This document shows, in pieces, positions 24,765 through 32,540 of a stretch of DNA of 32,540 bases. A model generated the notes under the pieces. The model had not been told where the DNA came from. It ran no database searches and saw nothing but the letters and a program-made list of their open reading frames with translations. The position numbers and the translations under genes are program-made. Origin of the DNA: Pseudomonadota bacterium. Its GTDB lineage: Bacteria > Pseudomonadota > Alphaproteobacteria > Paracaedibacterales > CAITNM01. Location: positions 1 to 32,540 of the forward strand of contig JAGOSL010000002.1 of the NCBI GenBank assembly GCA_018062345.1. The letters are read 5' to 3'. Position 1 is the stretch's first letter. Every line of letters begins with the position of its first letter.

Positions 24765-24893
24765 TGCCTAGCGCATTATGCCCTATACAAAAAGAAAAAC
24801 TTGTGGATAAGATGGGGGTATCTTTGGGATTAGACTTTTACACAAGCCCTACTACCAACACTAAAACCCTATTAAATATATATATTATTAAGT

Positions 24894-25877
24894 ATGAAAA
24901 TTATTCAAAATTTAAACGGTCATATTGAGAAAGAAAAGCCCATTTGGATGATGCGACAAGCGGGTCGCTATCTTCCTGAGTACAGGGCGTTAAGGGGTAA
25001 ATTTCCCAGCTTTATGGACTTCTGCTTAAATCAGGACATGGTGACAGAGGCAACACTTCAGCCTGTTCAGCGCTTCGATTTTGATGCGGCAATTATCTTT
25101 AGTGATATTTTGGTGGTTCCCCATTTTTTGGGGCAAGGGGTTCGTTTTGAAGAAGGGGTTGGGCCGATACTGGAAAAACCAGATTGGGTAGAGCTTTTAG
25201 GCAGAGAGGTTGGTGAAGGCATCGGTGTTGTTTACCAAGCAATAGGAGCGGTTAGAAAAATTCTTGATCCACAAAAGGCCCTAATAGGGTTTGTTGGGGG
25301 GCCTTGGACCCTTGCTTCTTATATGATCAGCGAGGGAAAGACTCACGATTTTGTTGAGCTGGTTAGGTTTGCTAAGGCTTGGCCGCTTTTTGAGAAGTTG
25401 ATGGATAAGCTTGTTTTTGTGATTGCCGAACATGCGATCAATCAATTGCGGGCTGGGGCTGATGTGGTGCAGCTTTTTGAATCTTGGGCAGCAGCTGTTC
25501 CTGCTGATCTTCAGAAGAACTGGTTGTTTGAGCCGGCCAAAAGGGTTATCAAAAGCATTCAAGCGGCAGTACCTGGGGCTAGTATTATTTATTATGGCAA
25601 GGGGATTGCTTTGGGGGCTGTGCGAGAGCTGTCTTCTTTGGGGGTTGGGTTTGGTGTGTGTCAGGATGTTGATCTGTTGGGGCTTGGTGAAACAACCGCA
25701 TGCTTGCAGGGAAACCTGGATCCCCAAAAGCTGTTGAGGGGGGATTTTGAAGGGGATGTTTTGGCTATTTTGGACTTTGCCAAAGGGCGGCCCTTTATTG
25801 TTAACCTGGGTCACGGAATTCTTCCAAATACGCCAATTTCTCATGTTGAGAGGTTTGTTGAGTTGGTGCGGGGGTAG
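24894..25877 (+). CDS. hemE: Uroporphyrinogen decarboxylase
   Basis: HemE converts uroporphyrinogen III to coproporphyrinogen III by removing four carboxyl groups, a cytoplasmic step of heme synthesis. The signature W-M-M-R-Q-A-G-R-Y-L-P-E-Y-R (residues 18-31) supplies the substrate-binding arginines R21 and R25. I-I-F-S-D-I-L supplies the conserved aspartate. F-V-G-G-P-W-T-L-A-S-Y, V-V-Q-L-F-E-S-W-A, Q-G-N-L-D-P and F-I-V-N-L-G-H-G-I-L-P are also present. Length (327) is near the family norm. The ATG follows the AT-rich end of the putative origin without a clear ribosome site. The coding strand is markedly G-rich compared with lnt. hemH follows after three bases. Confidence 0.97.
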   Translation: MKIIQNLNGHIEKEKPIWMMRQAGRYLPEYRALRGKFPSFMDFCLNQDMVTEATLQPVQRFDFDAAIIFSDILVVPHFLGQGVRFEEGVGPILEKPDWVELLGREVGEGIGVVYQAIGAVRKILDPQKALIGFVGGPWTLASYMISEGKTHDFVELVRFAKAWPLFEKLMDKLVFVIAEHAINQLRAGADVVQLFESWAAAVPADLQKNWLFEPAKRVIKSIQAAVPGASIIYYGKGIALGAVRELSSLGVGFGVCQDVDLLGLGETTACLQGNLDPQKLLRGDFEGDVLAILDFAKGRPFIVNLGHGILPNTPISHVERFVELVRG

Positions 25878-25880
25878 AGG

Positions 25881-26834
25881 GTGAAACCAAAGATTTTGGT
25901 TGTTTTGGCTAATCTTGGGGGGCCAAGTTCCCTTGGGGGCGTGCGATCTTTTTTGTTTAATCTTTTTTATGATAAGGCAATTTTGAGGGTGCCGAACCCT
26001 GTTCGCTTTTTTCTAGCGGCATTTATTTCACTTGGCCGCCTAAGAAAAGCAAAGGAAATTTATTCCTTGTTGGGTGGAAAATCACCCATTTTAGAAAACA
26101 CCCTTAAACAGGCTGCGGCTTTAAAAAAATCTTTAGAAAAAGACTTCGATGTTTGGGTGGTTCCGGTGATGCGTTATTCGCGTCCAAGAGCCAAAGATGC
26201 GCTTGAGGTTTTAAGGGCTTTTAATCCTGATTGGGTTGTTTTTTTACCGTTGTATCCTCACTTTTCAACCACAACGACTCAATCTTCAATTAAAGAGTGG
26301 GAAAGGGTTGCGCCCCAGTGGAGGTCAAAAACTTTGATACAGGACAGCTATTTTGATGATCCTTATTTTGTGGGGGCACACCAAATGTTGATCGAACCAT
26401 TTTTGAGGGGGGTGGCTAAGGGGGATGCTGTTAGGGTTCTTTTTTCTGCCCATGGGCTGCCTCAAAAAGTTGTAGATGATGGTGACCCCTATCAACAGCA
26501 GATAGAGTCTTCTGTGAGCTCTGTAATGGAGAAATTTAAAGAAACTGATTATGCAGTCTGTTATCAAAGCCGGGTGGGACCACTAAAGTGGATCGGGCCA
26601 AGTTTAGAGGAAGAACTTAAGAGGGCTGCTGAAGAGTGTGTGGGGGTTGTAGTTGTTCCGATATCTTTCGTATCTGATCACTCGGAAACACTGGTAGAGT
26701 TGGATATTGAGTACACTGAAAAAGCTAGAGAATGGGGAGTGCCTTTTTACAAAAGGGTTCCTGCGTTGGGTTGCAATACTTTATTTATAAAATGTTTAGA
26801 GAACAACGTTCGTAATTTGCTTAGAAAAACTTAA
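25881..26834 (+). CDS. hemH: Ferrochelatase
   Basis: HemH inserts ferrous iron into protoporphyrin IX, the last step of heme synthesis. The protein starts N-L-G-G-P near residue 11 and has V-M-R-Y-S-R-P (96-102), L-P-L-Y-P-H-F-S-T-T-T-T (122-133) and the active-site S-A-H-G-L-P with H191. The conserved F-V-S-D-H-S-E-T-L-V-E-L-D motif follows near residue 255. At 317 residues it is at the short end for the family. The GTG start is three bases behind the hemE stop, with GGGGG and AGAGG just upstream. The stop codon overlaps that of convergent tssA in a TTAA. Confidence 0.95.
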   Translation: MKPKILVVLANLGGPSSLGGVRSFLFNLFYDKAILRVPNPVRFFLAAFISLGRLRKAKEIYSLLGGKSPILENTLKQAAALKKSLEKDFDVWVVPVMRYSRPRAKDALEVLRAFNPDWVVFLPLYPHFSTTTTQSSIKEWERVAPQWRSKTLIQDSYFDDPYFVGAHQMLIEPFLRGVAKGDAVRVLFSAHGLPQKVVDDGDPYQQQIESSVSSVMEKFKETDYAVCYQSRVGPLKWIGPSLEEELKRAAEECVGVVVVPISFVSDHSETLVELDIEYTEKAREWGVPFYKRVPALGCNTLFIKCLENNVRNLLRKT

Positions 26835-27985
26835 CCCTGAGCTAAATTGCTTAAGGCGCTTATGTCTGTTGATTTGGGTGTGGCACTGGAGGTTTGCTTT
26901 TCCTGTTGAGTGGCTCTGGCAAGCAATTCTAATAGAGATTTTGTTTCGGGTTGTGTGGATTGTAATTCTGCTAGGATTTGGGGAAGGGTTTTGTTTTCCC
27001 AGCCACCTATAAGCTGCAAAAGAGCAGGAGAAGGGCTGTGTGGATCAAGCGTTAACAAAAACCCCGACAGCTGACGGATTGCCTGATATACCTCAGCTCG
27101 GTTGTTTATGGTTTTTTTGTTTGAGTCTGCTTCTTCTTGCTTTTTTTGCGGGGTTTCTTTGAGGGGAGGTATTTCTGACTCTGGGTTATTCGTTGTTTTC
27201 TTGGTGACAACTTTTTGACACAAGCTGTAGAGGTTTTTTAGTTCTTGTAGGTGATTGATGAGGGAATCAAAATTAGGGCCTTCGGTTCCAATTTCTTGAT
27301 CAAGAAAAAGGTTGATGGTTTGCAGGTTTTTTAAGCACACTTCAAGTTGAGATACCTTTGTTATTCCTTTTTCTTTATCAACTTCAGAAAATGCATTTTT
27401 AATTCTGCTAATTGTTACAAGGCCATCAGCTAGGGATTTTTGGTAAGAGCTGGCGGCGCTACCCCCTTGTTTGGACATTTTTTCCAGGTTATCGTTTTCG
27501 TAGCATTTTGCTAGATTTAGAGATTGATTTAGTATGGGGGAAAGCTCTGCAAATGGCTCTAAAAGTATTGTTTCCGTGGCTGATCTTATAAAGGCCTCTA
27601 AGATGTGTGTGCGAAACTCTTGGTTGGGGTCTTCTGTTTTTTGTGGGTGACAGTTTTCCCAAAAATTTTTTATAAATGTTAGTAAGAATTCGGTATCTTG
27701 GGAAAAAACATCTAAACCATACAAATGTAGTCTGGCCTCTATTAGCCAAGTTACAAGCTGTAAATCTTTGGATTGTTTTTCTGTGGTTTCGTAAGCCATC
27801 TTTTCGACTGCCTGCCAGTCTGCTCGCTTTAGTTCTCCTTCCCAGGCCTCTCGGTGCATGCCATCGTTTTCTTCACGTCTGGCATCGCGAATTTTTACGT
27901 AGATAGGGTCATAACGTAACCACTGGCCAACTCCATTATTGGCAGAAATAGGACTTAATAATTGCTCAGAAAGAGATAAAGCCAT
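26831..27985 (-). CDS. tssA: Type VI secretion protein TssA (ImpA N-terminal domain)
   Basis: TssA primes assembly of the type VI secretion tail at the baseplate and stays with the growing sheath. Residues ~10-130 carry the ImpA_N pattern: L-L-S-P-I, then L-R-Y-D-P-I-Y-V-K-I-R-D-A-R, K-R-A-D-W-Q-A-V and D-L-Q-L-V-T-W-L-I-E-A. The middle is charged and low in complexity (~270-300). The C-terminal ~80 residues are another helical domain, presumably the oligomerising region that varies among TssA types. The ATG overlaps the tssM stop (TAATG), so the two are translationally coupled. Confidence 0.85.
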   Translation of the reverse strand: MALSLSEQLLSPISANNGVGQWLRYDPIYVKIRDARREENDGMHREAWEGELKRADWQAVEKMAYETTEKQSKDLQLVTWLIEARLHLYGLDVFSQDTEFLLTFIKNFWENCHPQKTEDPNQEFRTHILEAFIRSATETILLEPFAELSPILNQSLNLAKCYENDNLEKMSKQGGSAASSYQKSLADGLVTISRIKNAFSEVDKEKGITKVSQLEVCLKNLQTINLFLDQEIGTEGPNFDSLINHLQELKNLYSLCQKVVTKKTTNNPESEIPPLKETPQKKQEEADSNKKTINNRAEVYQAIRQLSGFLLTLDPHSPSPALLQLIGGWENKTLPQILAELQSTQPETKSLLELLARATQQEKQTSSATPKSTDISALSNLAQG

Positions 27986-30900
27986 TACTCATCTTCCTTT
28001 TGGTTTTTTTCTTCGGGGTCGTTTTGGGTATCGTTATCCTGTTCTCTTTGTGGGCTTTTTCCTGCATTAGCAAATGTTTCAAAATCTACTATATCGGTTG
28101 TTCCGTCAGTTAGGGTGGGTCTGTCTTCCGTTTCTTTAGCTTTCTCTGGCAAGTCGGGGGCAGAAACAGGAAAGGTTGGTATGGTTATGATTTTGGGGTT
28201 CCCCTTTGGTTTTTCAGGGGTCTCAATAAGGCTTATTGAGTTATACACAGTCGTAAATGTTTGGTCGGTTAAGGGAAGGCTGAATTTTAAAACGTACGGA
28301 TTTGGTTCTGTAACTTTAGAATAGGAACCTTCTGGAGTAAGATGGTTGCGCATTAACCAAAGAAGTGCCCACTGACCATCATAGACGAATTCAGCTGTCG
28401 ATCCTTCGACCTTTAAGGACGGTTGATCTGAATCGGAAGAGGGCTTGGGAGTTGTTCCTGTCTCAGGCCACTTAAATCCGATTGTTACGGGGTTTCCATA
28501 AGACCAAGAGCCGTCGGATTTTTTATCGTGCTGTTCTATGGTTGTTATTTCGTCGGTTTTTATGTACCAATCAACAATAATATTGCCGCCTTTTTCTTTT
28601 TCTCGGGCGGCTCTAAAATTAATTTTTATATTGAAATGTGGTTTGTCTGTGTTTGCGTCTTTTAGGTACGCGCTGAAAAATTGCCTAACATCTTCCATCG
28701 CAAGTAAGAACTGTACAGCTTCTTTCATTTCTGTGCCGATTTGATACAGTTGATCGAGAATTTCTTTTGTGGAATTACCGCATTCTTTGAATAAATCAAA
28801 AAACTCTCTAATGTCTTCGGGTGTTGCTTCTCCGGTATTTTTTTCAAGGACTGTGCCAACGAAAGGAAATTTTCCTTTTAAATTCTTGTTGAAAAACAAA
28901 GCAAGCTTTTCGTAATTTTTGATGGCTTGTTGGCGCTGTAAAACTTCTGCTCTGGATAAAATTTTCGTTTTTATTTCCTGTAAAATATCGAGCACATAAT
29001 CGCCAGAAATTTCAATAAGATCTTTTGATCCTAGCTTTTTGATAACATCTTTATAATTAAAAGCGTTCAGATCTTTGAGAATGAAATTTTCCAATTGTGA
29101 AAGTGAGTTGTTGGGTTGCTTTTTCTGATAAGCTTCTACTTGTTCGGTTAATCTTATCCACCGCTCTATAAGTGCTTCATCTCTGTCTTCCGCTCCATCT
29201 AAGGCTGGATTTTTAAGAAGCTCAACCAGAGGTTTTGCAAAGTCATTTATTGTGGAAATCAACAGTTCTTGCTGCACAGTTGTGTAGTGTTTTAAATCAT
29301 TTGTATCGCGTACGGCAAAAGCTCCGAGAGCTGCTCCGGGCTTTCCATCCCACCAATCAAAGTCATCGAATTTCATTTTGTATAGTTTGTGCTGCTTAAT
29401 ATAAGTATCGATATGAGAAAGGAGCCACTGTGACTGATTGCAAAGAATATTACGTAACTCAATATAAGCTTTGCTAACATCATCTTGTTTTAAAACTTCT
29501 AATAGTTTTCCGAGGGGGTCAACAACAGTTTTAAAATCGTTAACTTGAGTGCGTAATATGCGCTCAGACCTTGTTCCAGGCATTATATCTTTCGGGGTGT
29601 CTATAAATGTTTGGGCATTGCCTAGAGTTGCCATTAAAACTTCTTGTAAGTTTACGCGGGCGGCAATTTTTATATTTTCTTGCACAGATATTGGATATGT
29701 TAATAAATCTTTGCTGATGAAAGCATCAAAATCCTTCATTGTGTTATAAGCAGCTTGTACCAAGCTTGAGTCCCAATATACGAGTTTTCCTGTGGGAATT
29801 TTGGTGGTTAGCTGTTTGCCAAAGGGGGCCTTCATAAAACTGAGCTTAAACAATGAGCTTAGGTGCTTTTCTAAGGTTAATAATCCATATGATGGAGGCA
29901 ACGATTTCTGATTAAGGCTTTTATCAACCAAAGAGTCATTAATGATTGATAGAAAATTTTTAAGGCCAGCAAATCCAATGGCGGTTTGATCAACGAGATA
30001 CTGAGTGACATCGCGTCCAAAAAGAGGAGACATGTCAATCAGATCTAGAATCTTGTCAAATTCTTTTCCGGGCATGAAAATTTTTCCATCTATCCAGGTT
30101 GATCCAATATCTCCTAGGGATGGGGTGATCGTGGTTAGGTCTCCAACGGCATTTCGTAAGCTGGTAAGGTCAAGAAGGCGTCTTTGCTTTTGGCTTTGCA
30201 GCTGATCTGTTAAGGTTTGTACACGCGACATCAAAGTTAAGGAATCATTTTTAGAAAAAAGAGCATTTAAAAAATTTTCATAAATGATTGAAAGAGTTTG
30301 GCGAGCCATTTGCTGGTATGGCTTCAGGTCTATTAGAGGATAAGAAGATTCATTTAAGAGTTTCCGAAAGCCTGAATACTGACCAACAAAGGATTCTGGT
30401 AAATGCGCGTTAAATGTATACATTACAAGACTATCGAGGTCTCTAGCATCTGGAGCGCTTTTTAAATTATTAAACTTAAAAAGCATATCGTTTAGTTCAG
30501 ACAATCCTTCGATATATTTTTTTAAAAGAAGGTATTCGCTTGACATTAGTGGGTTTAAAAGTGCTGCCAAGGAGCTTGATCTGTCTGCCATGGTTGGGCG
30601 CAATTGCAGCAAATCTTTAGCTTTCATTAATAGATCTACGTAGATGGTGCGAATGACGATTTCTTGATAAGCAACCTGTAAACTGACGTGTAAATCTTTG
30701 TGCAGAGGACTAAACCACGAAGCTGGAATTGCAACGGAGAAAAAATCAGTTTGCTGGAGTTCTTGCATCATTTCAAGAAGCTGGCGCGCATAAGTATCAA
30801 ACAAAGATGCAGAATGACCTGGCTCATCAATTTTTAAGTGCTGCATGTCCCTTAGGATGCTGCTCATTTTTGATAAAACCGGAATGATTCTTTCTTTTTT

Positions 30901-32262
30901 TTCTTCAAAGGAATCATAAGCATTGAACAAGCCGTAAGTTGCAAGCAAGGCAAAGGCAACGGTTGCCTTTTTAAGGATGCTTACGCTGCGATTTAAAGTT
31001 GCGATCTTTCCACTTAGTGGCTTAGCAATGCCTGCTTCTGAGAAGATTTTTTCTTGAAACAAATCTTTTAGGAAAACCAGAGATAGGGGTGCGACTGAGT
31101 GGGCTTCGAGCGATACGTCAGAGGATGACAAATCTGGTGTTTCTAGTGTGTTTTTAGCGATGCTTCCAGAAAAATATATTCCCCTTAATATTGGCGCTTC
31201 ATGGGTGATGCTATTATGAAAGATGCGATTTAAGTAGCCACGAAGATTTTCATCAATAGTTAAAAGTTCTTTTGAAAAAACAAATAAACCATCAGCGTTT
31301 GTTGGGTTTATGTCAGAGCTTAAAAGTTCTGTGCGAAGACCGTCAATTTTTTCATCAAGATATAGAAAAGCTTCATCAATCCAGCTTGGTGAGTATAGGG
31401 ATTGTAGGTTGTATGGGCTTGACCACCCGAGTATGTTTTCTTGATTTTTTGTTGGTAGTTCTTGAGAAAAACTTTGAAAACCAGGTATTACATCGCAATG
31501 AGTAATGATAACATAAATAGGTAGGCGCATGCGTAGGCTTGTTTGCGCCCTGCTTAAAGTGTGCAATATTGAGTTGGCGCGGGCTTGTAGTGCATCGAGA
31601 GATAATTTTTGTTTCCCATAAAGATCACTAGCGTTGATGCAAAGCACGATGCCGTTCAATGGCCTTTGAGCTCTGTATCTAGCTAGTAAAATGAGTAAGT
31701 TGCGCCAAGTGTTTGTGTCTGTATCTGTTTCAGGGGTGTTTAAAAACAATCGGCCAGCTACATCGAGTAAAACGCCTCGGCCAAAAAATTTCCATTGGAG
31801 CGAAGGGTTTGGTTCAAACAAGCTAAAATCTGGGCTACCATGAGGTTCTTGCAGTTCAATATGTTTGGTAATGCTTGATTTTCCGGAATCCTTAGCGCCA
31901 ACCACTAAGTACCAAGGCAACCTGTATAAGGCATAGTCTCCAAAATGTTTTTTTAAAAATTCAACCCCTTTCATGAAAATTTGACTAATTGAGCTAACCT
32001 CTATCCAACCGTTTTTTACTAAAAAACGAGTAAAGGAAACGCCAAGAGGGGGTAGGGAGAATTTTCTTTTAGAGGGCAGTACCTTTTCACCAAGGCTTGT
32101 GAGCTTACTTTTGTTGGTGCTTTTGCTGATGATAAGCGCACAAATCAACATTATTAGCAAACCCAAAAATAACAACAAGAAAATTAGGCTGTGTAAGCTG
32201 TTTGTTTGGCTTTGTAAAAATTGAATGAAGTCAAAAAAGAAGTTAGGGGGATTTTCGGCCAT
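27985..32262 (-). CDS. tssM: Type VI secretion membrane protein TssM (IcmF)
   Basis: TssM forms the transenvelope core of the type VI secretion system with TssL and TssJ. The protein is ~1425 residues, a little longer than usual. It has N-terminal membrane spans near residues 27-46, a nucleotide-binding motif G-A-K-D-S-G-K-S near 123-130, and a further span near 430 before the large periplasmic part. The C-terminal region contains F-N-I-K-I-N-F and a beta-rich IcmF_C-like segment. It then ends in a ~65-residue acidic, Asp/Glu/Gln-rich tail that I do not expect in TssM. The ATG at 32262 forms TGATG with the tssL stop; a GTG one codon earlier is possible. Confidence 0.9.
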   Translation of the reverse strand: MAENPPNFFFDFIQFLQSQTNSLHSLIFLLLFLGLLIMLICALIISKSTNKSKLTSLGEKVLPSKRKFSLPPLGVSFTRFLVKNGWIEVSSISQIFMKGVEFLKKHFGDYALYRLPWYLVVGAKDSGKSSITKHIELQEPHGSPDFSLFEPNPSLQWKFFGRGVLLDVAGRLFLNTPETDTDTNTWRNLLILLARYRAQRPLNGIVLCINASDLYGKQKLSLDALQARANSILHTLSRAQTSLRMRLPIYVIITHCDVIPGFQSFSQELPTKNQENILGWSSPYNLQSLYSPSWIDEAFLYLDEKIDGLRTELLSSDINPTNADGLFVFSKELLTIDENLRGYLNRIFHNSITHEAPILRGIYFSGSIAKNTLETPDLSSSDVSLEAHSVAPLSLVFLKDLFQEKIFSEAGIAKPLSGKIATLNRSVSILKKATVAFALLATYGLFNAYDSFEEKKERIIPVLSKMSSILRDMQHLKIDEPGHSASLFDTYARQLLEMMQELQQTDFFSVAIPASWFSPLHKDLHVSLQVAYQEIVIRTIYVDLLMKAKDLLQLRPTMADRSSSLAALLNPLMSSEYLLLKKYIEGLSELNDMLFKFNNLKSAPDARDLDSLVMYTFNAHLPESFVGQYSGFRKLLNESSYPLIDLKPYQQMARQTLSIIYENFLNALFSKNDSLTLMSRVQTLTDQLQSQKQRRLLDLTSLRNAVGDLTTITPSLGDIGSTWIDGKIFMPGKEFDKILDLIDMSPLFGRDVTQYLVDQTAIGFAGLKNFLSIINDSLVDKSLNQKSLPPSYGLLTLEKHLSSLFKLSFMKAPFGKQLTTKIPTGKLVYWDSSLVQAAYNTMKDFDAFISKDLLTYPISVQENIKIAARVNLQEVLMATLGNAQTFIDTPKDIMPGTRSERILRTQVNDFKTVVDPLGKLLEVLKQDDVSKAYIELRNILCNQSQWLLSHIDTYIKQHKLYKMKFDDFDWWDGKPGAALGAFAVRDTNDLKHYTTVQQELLISTINDFAKPLVELLKNPALDGAEDRDEALIERWIRLTEQVEAYQKKQPNNSLSQLENFILKDLNAFNYKDVIKKLGSKDLIEISGDYVLDILQEIKTKILSRAEVLQRQQAIKNYEKLALFFNKNLKGKFPFVGTVLEKNTGEATPEDIREFFDLFKECGNSTKEILDQLYQIGTEMKEAVQFLLAMEDVRQFFSAYLKDANTDKPHFNIKINFRAAREKEKGGNIIVDWYIKTDEITTIEQHDKKSDGSWSYGNPVTIGFKWPETGTTPKPSSDSDQPSLKVEGSTAEFVYDGQWALLWLMRNHLTPEGSYSKVTEPNPYVLKFSLPLTDQTFTTVYNSISLIETPEKPKGNPKIITIPTFPVSAPDLPEKAKETEDRPTLTDGTTDIVDFETFANAGKSPQREQDNDTQNDPEEKNQKEDE

Positions 32263-32540
32263 CACACAATGGGTCCTTGCTTTGCTAGGTGGAAAATACC
32301 TTGTAAAATCTCATGGAGATCTTTTGATATGATCATCCATATTCCGTAGCTTAAAAATAGATATATCAATACCACACCAAGGGCTGTTATTAACCATGGG
32401 CGTATGTCTGGAAGACCTTTGGAGGGTGGGTTAGAAAAAACAAAATTTAGTGAGTCGTCTAGTATGCGATCGCGCTCATCTTGTGTGATGGTGGGGGCAC
32501 GGTGGTAAATAAAACTGAACAACTGTTGTTTGTATGATAA
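32262..32540 (-). CDS. tssL: Type VI secretion protein TssL (DotU), C-terminal part
   Basis: The frame is open to the window edge, so the gene begins beyond it. The visible ~92 residues include F-S-F-I-Y-H-R-A-P and R-D-R-I-L-D-D-S-L, then R-P-W-L followed by a single membrane span (~45-65 of the visible part) and a short tail. That tail-anchored ending, with a span close to the C-terminus, is the pattern of TssL/DotU. It sits directly upstream of tssM with a TGATG overlap, the usual tssL-tssM order. The call depends strongly on this context. Confidence 0.7.
   Translation of the reverse strand, partial: LSYKQQLFSFIYHRAPTITQDERDRILDDSLNFVFSNPPSKGLPDIRPWLITALGVVLIYLFLSYGIWMIISKDLHEILQGIFHLAKQGPIV

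Larger units (their letters stand above)
24585..24893. other. oriC: Putative chromosomal replication origin (oriC)
   Basis: This 309-bp gap has no gene. It carries DnaA-box-like 9-mers. TGTGGATAA (24802-24810, minus orientation) is a perfect match to TTATCCACA. TGTGCATAA (24656-24664, minus) and TTTTACACA (24836-24844, plus) fit TTWTNCACA. Three sites have one mismatch: TGTGGAAAA (24605-24613), TTATCCACC (24673-24681) and TTATACATA (24694-24702). A 12-bp direct repeat lies among them, and an AT-only stretch (24871-24890) before hemE could be the unwinding element. In Caulobacter and Rickettsia the origin also lies beside hemE. Strand composition changes sign across this spot. No CtrA box (TTAA-N7-TTAA) was found. 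Confidence 0.7.

Noticed and set aside
24562-24891. CtrA-type sites in the putative origin
   Set aside because: TTAA pairs occur at 24562/24577 and 24872/24888, but the gaps are 11 and 12 bases, not the seven needed for TTAA-N7-TTAA.
25281-25844. Minus-strand ORF of 187 codons opposite hemE
   Set aside because: hemE is unambiguous on the plus strand; the antisense ORF reflects the strong G bias of hemE and has no family features.
1-32540. CRISPR arrays, rRNA or tRNA genes, intact transposases
   Set aside because: No regularly spaced repeats, no rRNA-like stretch, no tRNA T-loop with matching stems and no transposase-like protein were seen.

Overview
The window looks like chromosome from an AT-rich alphaproteobacterium, probably a host-associated lineage such as Holosporales or a relative. 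This placement is inference from gene content: a Mic60/mitofilin-like gene directly before hemY, hemE beside a cluster of DnaA-box-like sequences (the arrangement known from Caulobacter and Rickettsia origins), a DUF3426-type zinc-ribbon protein, sigma-54-type control of late flagellar genes, and type VI secretion genes. No rRNA, tRNA, CRISPR array or intact insertion sequence was seen.

Left part (1-6951). The window opens in the last codons of a TolC-like outer membrane efflux gene, followed by a small minus-strand ORF of unknown function and a 700-bp gene-poor stretch rich in imperfect repeats and hairpins. A near-consensus sigma-54 promoter then precedes a tight plus-strand flagellar operon: flgI (with an unusual low-complexity insert), a FlgJ-type rod-binding protein, a FlgN-like chaperone, flgK, a divergent flgL and fliW.

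Middle part (6961-24584). rnhA and a nitronate-monooxygenase-like gene lie on the minus strand. They are followed by an exported methyltransferase-like protein, the comM/yifB ATPase, a three-gene ABC transporter of the TrpXYZ-like class, an O-antigen-ligase-like membrane protein, a small autotransporter-type beta-barrel protein, a lipoprotein hydrolase whose signal-peptide codons overlap a terminator, and an overlapping operon (zinc-ribbon protein, Mic60-like, HemY, small exported protein). A small minus-strand ORF, an mlaC-like gene and lnt complete this block.

Right part (24585-32540). A 309-bp gap before hemE carries one perfect and several near-consensus DnaA boxes, a 12-bp direct repeat and an AT-rich stretch. 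Sampled strand composition also changes sign across this position: minus-strand genes to the left are C-rich on the plus strand, while those to the right are G-rich. I therefore propose it as the chromosomal replication origin. hemE and hemH run rightward from it. Converging on them are type VI secretion genes on the minus strand in the order tssL (partial), tssM, tssA.

The strongest candidates for follow-up are the putative oriC, the FlgI insert, the terminator embedded in a lipoprotein signal sequence, the exported methyltransferase-like protein and the unexplained structured region near 640-1062.
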